A stretch of DNA of 64,000 bases, taken from NCBI GenBank assembly GCA_905233725.1, contig CAJOEM010000002.1, positions 34,913 through 98,912 on the forward strand, read 5' to 3'. Under the pieces are notes generated by a model, which ran no database searches, was not told the origin of the DNA, and saw only the letters and a list, made by a program, of their open reading frames with translations. Each line of letters starts with the position of its first letter. Within the stretch, counting starts at the first letter, position 1. Source of the DNA: an uncultured Synergistales bacterium (GTDB lineage Bacteria > Synergistota > Synergistia > Synergistales > Aminobacteriaceae). Below, one piece after another: positions 39,998-49,531 of this stretch. Made by a program: the position numbers and the translations under genes.

Positions 39998-41341
39998 ATG
40001 CCCGATTTAAACCGAATCCCACCGCAAAATCTCGAAGCTGAACGCGCGGTACTTGGGGCATGCATGTTATCAAAAGATGCTCTCGGAAACACATCAGAAA
40101 TTCTCAGACCAGACGATTTCTACAGCAACAATCACAAACTTGTTTACGAGATCATGCTCTCCATGTACGCGTTAAATAAACCCGTCGATTTCGTCACAAT
40201 CTCCGAAGAGTTCAAAGCCCGCGAAATTTACGAACGAATCGGCGGGCAACCGTTCTTTGCAGGACTAATCGCGAACATATTGACAACTGCAAACGCTACG
40301 TACTACGCAGAAATTATTCGCGAACGTGCAACTCGACGCAGGCTCATCGAAGCCGGAAACAAAATCATCGAACTCGCCTACAAGAACGACATCGAAACTC
40401 AGGATATTATAAACGAAGCAGAACGCATAATTTTCGAGGCAGCTCAGAACAAGAACACCTCGGATTTCAGAGCTATCAGCGAGTTATTAACGCCAACGTT
40501 TCACAAAATCGAAGAACGTTACAACAATCCTAACACTGAAGTAACTGGTTTTCCGTCGGGCTTCATCGATCTCGACAGAATCATTTCCGGATTCCAGCCA
40601 GGGAGCTTGAATATAATCGCAGCACGTCCCTCAATGGGAAAAACTGCTCTTGCACTAAACATTGCGCAATTCGGCGGTGATGGAAAAAATCTGCCGATAT
40701 TAATCTTCAGTCTTGAAATGACAGCTGAACAACTCGTCCAACGAATGCTCGCAGCAGAATCATGCGTAAACATCAGCAGCATGAACTCGGGCATGATGGG
40801 GCGCGACGAATGGAAAACACTTTTCGAGGCAGCAGGGGTAGTCTCAAAACGAAATATTTACATAAACGACAGCTCTGACATTTCGATTCTGGATTTCCGA
40901 ACGAAATGCCGCAGATTCAAGAATCGCTATCATGAACTCGGTCTTGTCGTCGTGGATTATTTGCAGCTCATGACTTCCGAAGTAAAACGCAGCGATAATC
41001 GCCAGCAGGAAATCTCGGAAATTTCGCGATTACTCAAAATCGTAGCGCGTGAACTTGATTGCCCTGTCATAGCTCTGTCGCAATTATCACGAGAAACTGA
41101 GAAGCGTGTCGATAAAAAACCGCAACTCTCAGATTTACGCGATTCCGGCGCAATCGAACAGGACGCTGACACAGTAATATTAATTTTCCGCGAGGATTAT
41201 TACCAGGACACGCCGCCAGACGAAGTGAGCAAAGTTGACATTAACGTCGCAAAAAATCGTAACGGCAGAACCGGTTCTTGCAACTTGAGTTTCAGGCGCG
41301 AGATAACAAGATTCTTCGGATTTGCCGATGAAATAATATAA
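39998..41341 (+). CDS. dnaB: Replicative DNA helicase DnaB
   Basis: RIPPQNLEAERAVLGACML, IIAARPSMGKTALALNIA, VVDYLQLM, ALSQLSRETEKR. Confidence 0.97.
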   Translation: MPDLNRIPPQNLEAERAVLGACMLSKDALGNTSEILRPDDFYSNNHKLVYEIMLSMYALNKPVDFVTISEEFKAREIYERIGGQPFFAGLIANILTTANATYYAEIIRERATRRRLIEAGNKIIELAYKNDIETQDIINEAERIIFEAAQNKNTSDFRAISELLTPTFHKIEERYNNPNTEVTGFPSGFIDLDRIISGFQPGSLNIIAARPSMGKTALALNIAQFGGDGKNLPILIFSLEMTAEQLVQRMLAAESCVNISSMNSGMMGRDEWKTLFEAAGVVSKRNIYINDSSDISILDFRTKCRRFKNRYHELGLVVVDYLQLMTSEVKRSDNRQQEISEISRLLKIVARELDCPVIALSQLSRETEKRVDKKPQLSDLRDSGAIEQDADTVILIFREDYYQDTPPDEVSKVDINVAKNRNGRTGSCNLSFRREITRFFGFADEII

Positions 41342-41370
41342 TATTTAAATACACACAAACGGAGGAATTT

Positions 41371-42414
41371 ATGATAACTAGTATTATTGCGTTCATAATC
41401 GTAATCGCAGTTTGCGTAATCGTACACGAATTTGGGCATTATATCACCGCGAAAATTCTGGGAGTACAAGTTCACGAATTTGCTTTCGGCATGGGAAAAG
41501 CTCTCGCTCAATATCGCAGCAAAAATACTCTGTGGTCTCTGAGAATTTTGCCAATCGGGGGCTTTTGCAGACTCGCAGGCATGGGCGAAGATGAAGACGA
41601 TGAAATTGTAATTCCAGGAATGGGCTTCAACGAGCAACCAGCTTGGAAAAGATTCCTGATTTTGCTAAACGGCTCGTTATTCAACATAATTCTCGCGATA
41701 ATCTTGATGTCTGCGTTCTTGTACGCTCACGGCGTTCTGAACATGCAAAGCACGAAAATCGGCGAAATCATGCAAAACTTCCCGTCAGAAAAAGCTGGCT
41801 TGAAAATCGGCGACGAGATTCTCAAGATCAACGGCGTTCAGGTGAAAGTCTGGCGCGAAATGCAGGAGACTTTGCAACTCGAAGCTAAGAAAAACGAATC
41901 ACTCAGTCTCGAAATCAGGCGCGAAAATGAGATCATGAATATCAACCTGACAGTACCGTTCAGCCAAGAATATTCGCGATACATGCTGGGAATTTCACCG
42001 TCTCTCGAAAAATACGGGCTGATTGACGCGATAAAAAATTCCGGCTCATTCACGTATCGTGCTACGCTCTTGATGCTTCGTGGAATTGCAGATCTGGTTC
42101 GTGGCGCGCGCGAAATTGACGTGACAGGACCTGTTGGCATTGCGTCGATGTCCGGTCAGGCGATGAGTTCGGGATTCTGGGGCTTCGTTATGTTTATCTC
42201 GATGATTGCGCTGAATCTCGGGCTGCTGAATTTATTCCCGATCCCAGCACTTGACGGTGGCAGAATCCTGTTCGTGTTGCTCGAGATGATTTTGCGCCGA
42301 AGATTGCCGGAACGTGTCGAAAATTGGATTCATACGGCTGGCTTTGTGCTGCTGATCTCGCTCATGATTCTCATAACGTGTCATGACGTTTACAATATTT
42401 TCCTTACGCATTAA
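41371..42414 (+). CDS. rseP: RseP family site-2 zinc metalloprotease
   Basis: VIVHEFGHYITAKILG, PDZ domain, LNLFPIPALDGGRI. Confidence 0.95.
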   Translation: MITSIIAFIIVIAVCVIVHEFGHYITAKILGVQVHEFAFGMGKALAQYRSKNTLWSLRILPIGGFCRLAGMGEDEDDEIVIPGMGFNEQPAWKRFLILLNGSLFNIILAIILMSAFLYAHGVLNMQSTKIGEIMQNFPSEKAGLKIGDEILKINGVQVKVWREMQETLQLEAKKNESLSLEIRRENEIMNINLTVPFSQEYSRYMLGISPSLEKYGLIDAIKNSGSFTYRATLLMLRGIADLVRGAREIDVTGPVGIASMSGQAMSSGFWGFVMFISMIALNLGLLNLFPIPALDGGRILFVLLEMILRRRLPERVENWIHTAGFVLLISLMILITCHDVYNIFLTH

Positions 42415-42419
42415 AAATC

Positions 42420-43460
42420 ATGTTTAGCAAATTACAGGTAAAAATTAATAATCTCACGATTGGCGGCGATTCTCCGGTTCGTGTTGAATCAATGCTGAAA
42501 GTTGCTCTGAAAGATCACGAAGGCTGCGTTAATCAATGCGAGAGTTTGCGTAATTGCGGCTGCGAATTGGCGCGCGTAGCTCTTCCCGACAAAAATCTTG
42601 CTCAAGACCTGAAATTCCTGCTTGAAAATTCCAGATTGACTTTGATGGCTGATATACATTTTGATCCGGCGATTGCGATTGCTGCGATGGAAGCTGGCTG
42701 TCGTGCAATCAGGATCAATCCGGGAAACATGCCTCTGAACAAGTTACATGACGTTATAACGCTCGCGAAAAATCTCGGAGTTGTAATTCGAATCGGAGCA
42801 AATGGCGGCTCAGTCTCTCAGGCACAACTCGAACAGGCTCATGGCGACAGGGCTCAGGCGTTATTCATAGCAGTGCGTGAACAGGCTGAATTATTACTCG
42901 GCGCGAAATTCGAGAACATGATTCTCAGCGCGAAATCCAGCAACGTTCGTGAATGTGTGAAAGCTAACGAGTTAATCGCGAAAAATTATCCGGACTTCCC
43001 GATGCACATTGGCTTGACAGAAGCTGGTCCGGGTGATTCCGGAATCGTGAAAGGCACGGCGTGTATCTCGGCGTTATTGGCTCGTGGAATCGGCGACACA
43101 TTGCGAGTTTCCCTGACTGATCAGCCAGAGCGCGAAGTGAAAGTTGGCTACGAAATTATCAAGGCTCTGGAATTGCGTGCGAGAGGCGCGAATTTGATCT
43201 CGTGTCCAACGTGTGGCAGACGCAGAACTGATGTCATGAATCTCGTGAAACTTGTCGAACCGCTGGCTGCAAAATTACCCGATGGCACGTCCGTTGCAGT
43301 TATGGGTTGCGAAGTTAATGGCCCGAAAGAAGCACGTCACGCAGAATTTGGCATCGCAGGAACTCCTCGAGGCGCGGTATTATTCAGGCACGGCGAAACT
43401 GTCGGAGAATACGAATTTGATAAGCTCGCGGAAATTTTGCCGGAATTTTTGCACGCGTGA
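42420..43460 (+). CDS. ispG: 4-hydroxy-3-methylbut-2-en-1-yl diphosphate synthase
   Basis: VRVESMLKV, MADIHFDPAIAIAAME, RINPGNM, SCPTCGRRRTDV, VAVMGCEVNGPKEARHAEFGIAG. Confidence 0.95.
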   Translation: MFSKLQVKINNLTIGGDSPVRVESMLKVALKDHEGCVNQCESLRNCGCELARVALPDKNLAQDLKFLLENSRLTLMADIHFDPAIAIAAMEAGCRAIRINPGNMPLNKLHDVITLAKNLGVVIRIGANGGSVSQAQLEQAHGDRAQALFIAVREQAELLLGAKFENMILSAKSSNVRECVKANELIAKNYPDFPMHIGLTEAGPGDSGIVKGTACISALLARGIGDTLRVSLTDQPEREVKVGYEIIKALELRARGANLISCPTCGRRRTDVMNLVKLVEPLAAKLPDGTSVAVMGCEVNGPKEARHAEFGIAGTPRGAVLFRHGETVGEYEFDKLAEILPEFLHA

Positions 43461-43464
43461 GAAT

Positions 43465-43492
43465 TTGACAAAACGAAAATTTTTGGTATCAT
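43465..43492 (+). promoter_or_regulatory. Putative sigma70 promoter of the tRNA pair
   Basis: TTGACA - 16 bp - TATCAT, about 32 bp upstream of the first tRNA. Confidence 0.65.
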
Positions 43493-43523
43493 AACGAAGT
43501 CTTGAACGCCTTTGGGTGTTTAC

Positions 43524-43598
43524 GGGTGGTTAGTTCAGAGGTAGAACGCTTCCTTGACACGGAAGAGGTCAGAAGTTCGATTCTTCTATCACCCACCA
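43524..43598 (+). tRNA. tRNA-Val (anticodon GAC), CCA encoded
   Basis: Acceptor GGGTGGT/ATCACCC, anticodon arm CTTCC-TTGACAC-GGAAG, T arm AGAAG-TTCGATT-CTTCT. Confidence 0.92.
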
Positions 43599-43613
43599 TT
43601 TAATTCAATAGCC

Positions 43614-43704
43614 GCGGGGGTGGCGGAATTGGTAGACGCGCAAGACTAAGGATCTTGTGACCAATTTAAGTGTCGTGGGAGTTCGATTCTCCCCCTCCGC
43701 ACCA
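43614..43704 (+). tRNA. tRNA-Leu (anticodon AAG), long variable arm, CCA encoded
   Basis: Acceptor GCGGGGG/CCTCCGC, D arm GCGGAATTGGTAGACGC, anticodon arm CAAGA-CTAAGGA-TCTTG, class II variable arm, T arm GGGAG-TTCGATT-CTCCC. Confidence 0.92.
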
Positions 43705-43721
43705 ATAATTACGAGAATAAC

Positions 43722-43762
43722 AAAGCCGATTGAGTGAGCGAATCATTCAGTCGGCTTTTTCG
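43722..43762 (+). terminator. Rho-independent terminator after the tRNA pair
   Basis: AAAGCCGATTGA...TCAGTCGGCTTTTT. Confidence 0.8.
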
Positions 43763-43911
43763 ATTCAGATTTTGTGTTACGATTTCAGAAATTTTCGCGT
43801 GATTTTCCAAGTTATAGACAATATTCACGAGAGAATTTTTGTAGCTGTAAATGTAGCTGTAAAACTCATAACTCATTTCCAAAATTTTCACACTCACAAA
43901 TTCGCCTCACT

Positions 43912-44796
43912 TCACTTTGCGATTCCCTTTCTGAACGTGTACTCCCAGCGATCAATCAGCCAAAGCCACTGATCCGGATTATTGCGAATCCAGTTCTCGA
44001 TTTCAGCATTGCACATTTCAAGTGACGCTTGAAAATCCTCGCCAAAATTTCTCCCGTTGGAATCTTTCTCGTCGCTGATAATCTTGTCCATGATAACGTG
44101 ATGAAACGCGCAATTCTTCCCGTCACGCAAATATCTCACCGGCACAACCGGCGAGCCGAATTTTTTATGCAGCTTTACAACCCCGTCCGGCGTACTCGCA
44201 GGTATCCCAAGAAAATTCGTAATCACACCTTCACGTCGTGCGTCCAAATCATGCAAAATCGCAATTATCCCGTTGGATTTCAGCGTCCTGAAAATTTCCC
44301 GCAATGCAGCTCCCTCACTCTTGACCATGCGCATTCTCCCGACTTGGCTGCGTTGTTGCAGAATGAAATCGTTAATTCCACCCGTGTTTTTCTGAGGCGT
44401 GTACAGCGGCGTTATCTCAAATCCTGCGTTAAAAAATGCAGAACCGGCTAATTCCCAGTTATCCATGTGTGAAGCTAGCAAAATTACGCCACGTTTTCGC
44501 GACAATGCCTCTCGCAAAATTTCTGAACCGGAAAATTCTACGTAACGCGACAAATTCGAATCGAGCTTTTTTAGGCGCATAAATTCGATCGCTGACATGC
44601 CGAGATTCTCGAAAGATTTCTTCACGATTGAGCGCGCGTTGGTAATTCCAGTTCCCAGAGATTTCACACAGCGAGACTCAGCTCTGTCAACTTTCTGCCA
44701 CAGAACCAATCGCAAAATCCGTCCCAAAATCCGCCCGAGCATTAACGCAAATCTGTGCGGCAAAATATTAATAAGTGTAATAATTATTCGTATCAT
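43912..44796 (-). CDS. LpxL/HtrB-family lysophospholipid (lipid A) acyltransferase
   Basis: LPHRFALMLGRILGRILRLVLWQKVDRAESR, ILLASHMDNWELAG, NNPDQWLWLIDRW. Confidence 0.9.
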   Translation of the reverse strand: MIRIIITLINILPHRFALMLGRILGRILRLVLWQKVDRAESRCVKSLGTGITNARSIVKKSFENLGMSAIEFMRLKKLDSNLSRYVEFSGSEILREALSRKRGVILLASHMDNWELAGSAFFNAGFEITPLYTPQKNTGGINDFILQQRSQVGRMRMVKSEGAALREIFRTLKSNGIIAILHDLDARREGVITNFLGIPASTPDGVVKLHKKFGSPVVPVRYLRDGKNCAFHHVIMDKIISDEKDSNGRNFGEDFQASLEMCNAEIENWIRNNPDQWLWLIDRWEYTFRKGIAK

Positions 44797-44884
44797 GCAA
44801 ATATATTAGCACGTGAAAATTCTCGTGTGTGTTAAAATCGTTGAGTATTTTTGAAAAATTTCGGAGGGAAGTGTAATTTTAGAA

Positions 44885-45175
44885 ATGAAGCTTAGCTCAG
44901 AGGAAGTCAACGAGATAGCCCTTGAATCACGTCTGGTCTTGAGCGATCAGGAACTCGAGAACGCTGTCCGTTATATCAACAATTTTTTAGACATGCTTGA
45001 TCGATTCAAAGAGCTGGATTTGAAAGACGTTGAACCGTTCAGTTTTGCCGAAGCTCTGGAATGTCCGTTGCGCGAAGATGCAGTCAAGCCGTTCGCAAAT
45101 ACCCGGGCAATTCTCGATGAAAGCGCACATGTCGAAAATTCGCTGTTCAAAGTCCCAAGAATCATGGAGGAATAA
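44885..45175 (+). CDS. gatC: Asp-tRNA(Asn)/Glu-tRNA(Gln) amidotransferase subunit C
   Basis: LSSEEVNEIALESRLVLSDQELENAVRYINNFLDMLDRFKELDLKDVEP; followed by gatA and gatB. Confidence 0.93.
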   Translation: MKLSSEEVNEIALESRLVLSDQELENAVRYINNFLDMLDRFKELDLKDVEPFSFAEALECPLREDAVKPFANTRAILDESAHVENSLFKVPRIMEE

Positions 45176-45177
45176 TC

Positions 45178-46629
45178 ATGGCAGAATTATATGAACTGGA
45201 TTTGTCCTCAGCATCTGAAGGCTTAAAAGCTGGGAAGTTTTCACCCGAGGAATTGTTCGATTCGTGTTGGAAGCGCGCGCAATCTTGCGAGAAAAATATC
45301 AGGGCATTCATAACTGAAACCGAAGATTTTGCACGCGAGCAGCTCAAGAACTCCGGCAAAAGTTCCAGCATATTCGACGGAATCCCGACAGTCTTGAAAG
45401 ATAATTTGTGCACTCAGGGAATCAGAACTACAGCAGCCAGCAAAATTTTGGGAAACTGGAGACCACCGTATGATGCTACAGTCTGGAAATTATTGCGGGA
45501 ATCCGGCGCGATCTTGATGGGAAAAGTCAACATGGACGAGTTCGCGATGGGAAATACTTGCGGAAATTCTGCGTTCGGCGCGACAAGAAATCCTCATGAT
45601 ATTTCGCGAGTTCCGGGTGGAAGTTCCGGCGGAAGTGCGGCGGCGGTTGCTGCGGGGTATGTGCCGTTCTCGCTCGGAAGTGACACTGGCGGATCGATTC
45701 GTCAACCTGCGTCGTATTGCGGAATTTACGGCTTGAAACCTACGTATGGAATGGTCAGTCGTTACGGATTGATCTCGTATGGCTCGTCGCTGGATCAAAT
45801 TGGTCCGTTTGCTCGAACAGTTCGGGATTTGCAACTGGTAATGCAGCTTCTGGCCCAACATGATCCGATGGACTCAAGCAGCTTCCGTGAAAAAAATCCT
45901 GACTTCACGCATAATCCAAACGTGAATCTCAAAGGCAAGCGTGTCGCACTTGTGAAAGAATTCCAGAGCTTCACACTTGACGCACCAATTTCTGACGCAA
46001 TGAAACATGTCGAGAAAATTCTTGAGGACGAAGGCGCAATCATAACCGAAGTTTCGTTGCCGATAATTTCGAAATATGCAGTTGCGTGTTATTACGCGTT
46101 GGCAATGTCCGAGGCTCACACAAATCTTGAGCGTTATGATGGCGTTAGATACGGCTACACAGTTCAGGATGCTAAGGGCATAAAAGAAATGTTCGAGCGG
46201 GTCAGGTCTTACGGATTTGGCAGCGAAGTTAAATCCAGAATTATCGCCGGAACTTGCTTGACAGAACCGTCACGTTGCGAGGAATATTACGTTGCAGCAA
46301 CGAAAGTCCGAACGTTAATTGCGCAGGAATTTGCGCGCGCATTTGAGAATACGGATTTCATTTTGCAGCCCGTCACGCCATCATTGGCTCCAAAAATCGG
46401 GGAAGTTGACGAGGACGAAATGAAAGGTTACGAGACAGATTTGTACACGTTGCCAGTGAATCTTGCGGGATTACCCGGCTTATCATTCTTCACGGGTTAC
46501 GCTGGGAAATTGCCCGTCGGATTGCAGTTAATCGGCGCACGCTGGAGCGATCCGGAATTGTTGAACGCAGGCGTTGTGTTGGAGCGCAGACTTGGCAGCC
46601 CGAAAATTGCAGACGGAGGTGTAGAGTAA
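45178..46629 (+). CDS. gatA: Asp-tRNA(Asn)/Glu-tRNA(Gln) amidotransferase subunit A
   Basis: Amidase signature: VPGGSSGGSAAAVAAGYVPFSLGSDTGGSIRQPASYCG. Confidence 0.97.
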   Translation: MAELYELDLSSASEGLKAGKFSPEELFDSCWKRAQSCEKNIRAFITETEDFAREQLKNSGKSSSIFDGIPTVLKDNLCTQGIRTTAASKILGNWRPPYDATVWKLLRESGAILMGKVNMDEFAMGNTCGNSAFGATRNPHDISRVPGGSSGGSAAAVAAGYVPFSLGSDTGGSIRQPASYCGIYGLKPTYGMVSRYGLISYGSSLDQIGPFARTVRDLQLVMQLLAQHDPMDSSSFREKNPDFTHNPNVNLKGKRVALVKEFQSFTLDAPISDAMKHVEKILEDEGAIITEVSLPIISKYAVACYYALAMSEAHTNLERYDGVRYGYTVQDAKGIKEMFERVRSYGFGSEVKSRIIAGTCLTEPSRCEEYYVAATKVRTLIAQEFARAFENTDFILQPVTPSLAPKIGEVDEDEMKGYETDLYTLPVNLAGLPGLSFFTGYAGKLPVGLQLIGARWSDPELLNAGVVLERRLGSPKIADGGVE

Positions 46630-48096
46630 ATGTCAGAATTAATTTTTACGCCCGTAATTGGCATAGAGATTCACATCAGGTTAAAGACCGACACGAAAAT
46701 ATTCTGTTCATGTTCGACGAATACAGACGTTGAACCGAATACACATGTCTGTCCGGTTTGTATGGGATTGCCCGGCTCGTTGCCTAGATTGAATCATCAG
46801 GTCGTTGAGAAAGGCATGTTGGCAGGACTTGCGTTGAATTGCACAGTTCAGCCGAAATCGCTGTTCTTCAGGAAGTCGTATTTCTACCCGGATTTGCCAA
46901 AGGGACACCAGATTAGCCAGTGTGACTTGCCGATAGTTGCTCAGGGATTTATCGAAGTTCATGACGCGAACGGAAATCTCAAGAAAATCCGCGTGAATCA
47001 CTTGCACTTGGAAGAAGACGTCGGAAGTTTGCATCACAGCGCCTCAGACGGAAGACTTGAAGGAGCTGCAATATCGTTCGTGGATTATAACCGTTCAGGA
47101 ATGCCTTTAGCCGAAATAGTTTCTGAACCGGATGTATCGTCAGCAAAAGAAGCTGTTGAATACGTTACGACTTTGAGACGCAGAGTGATTTATTCCGGAG
47201 CTTCTGACGTTGAACTTGAGAAGGGCATGATGAGATTTGACGCGAATGTCTCGATGAAATGCTCAGATGGCCGCTGGGGTCGCAAAGTTGAAGTCAAGAA
47301 CATGAACTCGTTCCACGCACTCGAACGCGCGATTGAGTACGAGATCAAACGTCAGAAAAAGATCATGCTGTCAGGCGGAGAAATTTTGCAGGAGACACGC
47401 CACTGGAATGACGCAAAAGGTGTTACGACTGCTTCACGCGTGAAAGAGTTTTACAGGAAATTTATCGTTGAGCCGGATTTGCCGCCGTTAATAATTGATC
47501 AGGCTTGGATTGATCGTGTTACGTCGATGATGCCGGAAATGCCCGATGTCAGAGCTAAGCGCTATGTTCAGGATTACAAATTGCCACAGGAAGTTGCGGA
47601 TTTCTTGACAGATGTGAAAGACCTGTCGGATTATTTCGAGGCGTGTGTGAAAGCCGGAGCGAATCCTGTTCGAGCTGCTCACTGGGTCAGAACGGAAGTT
47701 TTGCGCGTCATGAATGAGAAGCAAATCCGTAAAGTTGCAGATTTCGGAATTTCTCCTGAGACGCTAACGAATTTAATCGCGAAAATCGATGGCGGGAAAT
47801 TATCGACGACTCAAGCTAAAGAAGTTTTCGATTACATGTCTGCGAATAATTGCGGAATTGACGAGGCAGTGAAGGCTTGCGGAATTTCTGAAGGCGGCGT
47901 TGCTGGAAACATGCTTGAGGAAATCATCAAGAGTGTGATTGCTGCGAATCCTGACGTACTCGACGAGATCAAATCCGGACGCGACACTAAGGGCAAGAAG
48001 CTGAAATTTTTGCAGGGACTTGTCATGAAGGAAGTCAAAGGTCAAGCTAAGCCACAGGAAGTCTCGCAAACTCTGGAGAAAATCCTGAATGCGTAG
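46630..48096 (+). CDS. gatB: Asp-tRNA(Asn)/Glu-tRNA(Gln) amidotransferase subunit B
   Basis: PVIGIEIHIRLKTDTKIFC...VCMGLPGSLPRLN...RKSYFYPDLPKGHQISQ, GatB/YqeY tail. Confidence 0.97.
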   Translation: MSELIFTPVIGIEIHIRLKTDTKIFCSCSTNTDVEPNTHVCPVCMGLPGSLPRLNHQVVEKGMLAGLALNCTVQPKSLFFRKSYFYPDLPKGHQISQCDLPIVAQGFIEVHDANGNLKKIRVNHLHLEEDVGSLHHSASDGRLEGAAISFVDYNRSGMPLAEIVSEPDVSSAKEAVEYVTTLRRRVIYSGASDVELEKGMMRFDANVSMKCSDGRWGRKVEVKNMNSFHALERAIEYEIKRQKKIMLSGGEILQETRHWNDAKGVTTASRVKEFYRKFIVEPDLPPLIIDQAWIDRVTSMMPEMPDVRAKRYVQDYKLPQEVADFLTDVKDLSDYFEACVKAGANPVRAAHWVRTEVLRVMNEKQIRKVADFGISPETLTNLIAKIDGGKLSTTQAKEVFDYMSANNCGIDEAVKACGISEGGVAGNMLEEIIKSVIAANPDVLDEIKSGRDTKGKKLKFLQGLVMKEVKGQAKPQEVSQTLEKILNA

Positions 48097-48126
48097 TTTG
48101 TGATTTAGAATGATTTAGATTTTAGA

Positions 48127-48168
48127 AAAACTCCCGACTCGCGATTGTTTCGTGAATCGGGAATTTTT
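48127..48168 (+). terminator. Rho-independent terminator after gatB
   Basis: CTCCCGACTCGCG - loop - CGTGAATCGGGAATTTTTT. Confidence 0.75.
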
Positions 48169-48477
48169 TCACACGTCGAGTTCCAGTATTTCATCGAAAC
48201 CCGTTGTCTCGAAAATTTTCCTGACTTCAGGCACGGCGTTTTTCACTGTCATTTTGCCCTGAGTGTTCATGAGTTTCTGAGCCTTAAGCAAAACTCGCAA
48301 GCCCGCAGAAGAAATATATTCGAGCTTTGACATGTCAACCGTAAATTTTTTCACGCCGACTAAGAATCTCTTGAGTTCTTGTTCGAGTGTGTCGGCTGTT
48401 ACGGCGCTGAGTTTTTTGTCGAGAATAACACTTGCCTCAGTTCCGTTATTGGACTTGAAGAATTCCATTATAATCAC
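48169..48477 (-). CDS. STAS-domain protein (anti-sigma factor antagonist-like)
   Basis: LEQELKRFLVGVKKFTVDMSKLEYISSAGLRVLLKAQKLMNTQGKMTVKN. Confidence 0.9.
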   Translation of the reverse strand: MIIMEFFKSNNGTEASVILDKKLSAVTADTLEQELKRFLVGVKKFTVDMSKLEYISSAGLRVLLKAQKLMNTQGKMTVKNAVPEVRKIFETTGFDEILELDV

Positions 48478-49352
48478 TCCCCCTCAAAATTTTTCACAGC
48501 GTCAAGAATTACCTGTCTCAAATCCGGGTCTTCAAGAGCAAGTTTCACGTTCGCACCTAGCCAGCCTTTCTGAGTTCCGCAGTCGAATCGCTTGCCTTTG
48601 TATAGAACTCCCCAGACCGGTTCTTGTGAGGCGAGAATTTTCAGAGCGTCCGTTAATTGAATTTCGCCACCGATTCCAGCTTTCTGTTGAGCTAATATCG
48701 GGAAAATTGTCGGTGATAAAATATATCGTCCCATGATCGCAAGATTACTCGGAGCATCTTCGACTTTAGGCTTCTCGACCATGTCTATTATCTTGTGAAC
48801 TCCGGCTTCGACTTCGAATTGACTCACAGCGATTCCGTAGCGATAGACTTCATCGTGAGGGACTTCTTCGAGAGCTATTACACTTCCGCCCATTCTAGCG
48901 TGAACTTTCTTGAGTTGAGCAAGAACTGGATCATCTGGATTTATGAAAACGTCGTCGGGCAATGCAACACAGAAAAATTCGTTTCGACACACAGGCTCGC
49001 AGCATAGCACGGCGTGACCAAGTCCGAGAGGCTCACGTTGACGAATGTATAATATCTCAGCCATGTTTGAGATCTTGAGCATGAGATTATACAGTTCTTC
49101 TTTGCCGCGGGATTTCAGAAGATTTTCAAGTTCGAACGACCTGTCGAAATAATTCTCAATCGAACGTTTAGCGCGACCAGTTATCATGATGATCTCATCG
49201 CAGCCAGATGACAGAGCTTCTTCAACACCGTAGGAAATTATCGGACGATTCACAAGTGGCAGCATTTCCTTCGCAAGTTCCTTGGTTACCGGCAAAAATC
49301 TCGTTCCTAAACCGGCAACTGGGAACAGACATTTCTTAACATCCAAATTCAT
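48474..49352 (-). CDS. galU: UTP-glucose-1-phosphate uridylyltransferase
   Basis: KKCLFPVAGLGTRFLPVTKELAKEMLPLVNRPIISYGVEEA. Confidence 0.95.
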   Translation of the reverse strand: MNLDVKKCLFPVAGLGTRFLPVTKELAKEMLPLVNRPIISYGVEEALSSGCDEIIMITGRAKRSIENYFDRSFELENLLKSRGKEELYNLMLKISNMAEILYIRQREPLGLGHAVLCCEPVCRNEFFCVALPDDVFINPDDPVLAQLKKVHARMGGSVIALEEVPHDEVYRYGIAVSQFEVEAGVHKIIDMVEKPKVEDAPSNLAIMGRYILSPTIFPILAQQKAGIGGEIQLTDALKILASQEPVWGVLYKGKRFDCGTQKGWLGANVKLALEDPDLRQVILDAVKNFEGE

Positions 49353-49531
49353 CACACTCTCCATGAAAAAATTTGCTTCAGGTGTACGCGATACGCAATA
49401 AGCTGTTGGCTATAATTATATACTATGAGTGCGGCAACAAACACACGATTAGCTCCTGATGCGCGCAAAAAAATATCACCCACGAATCTTTCTCGAGAAT
49501 CATGAGCGATATTCTTGTTCACGTCACAAAT

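Noticed and set aside
43465-43762. tRNA pair as an integration site for a mobile element
   Set aside because: No integrase, no duplicated tRNA 3' end and a normal terminator directly after the tRNAs.
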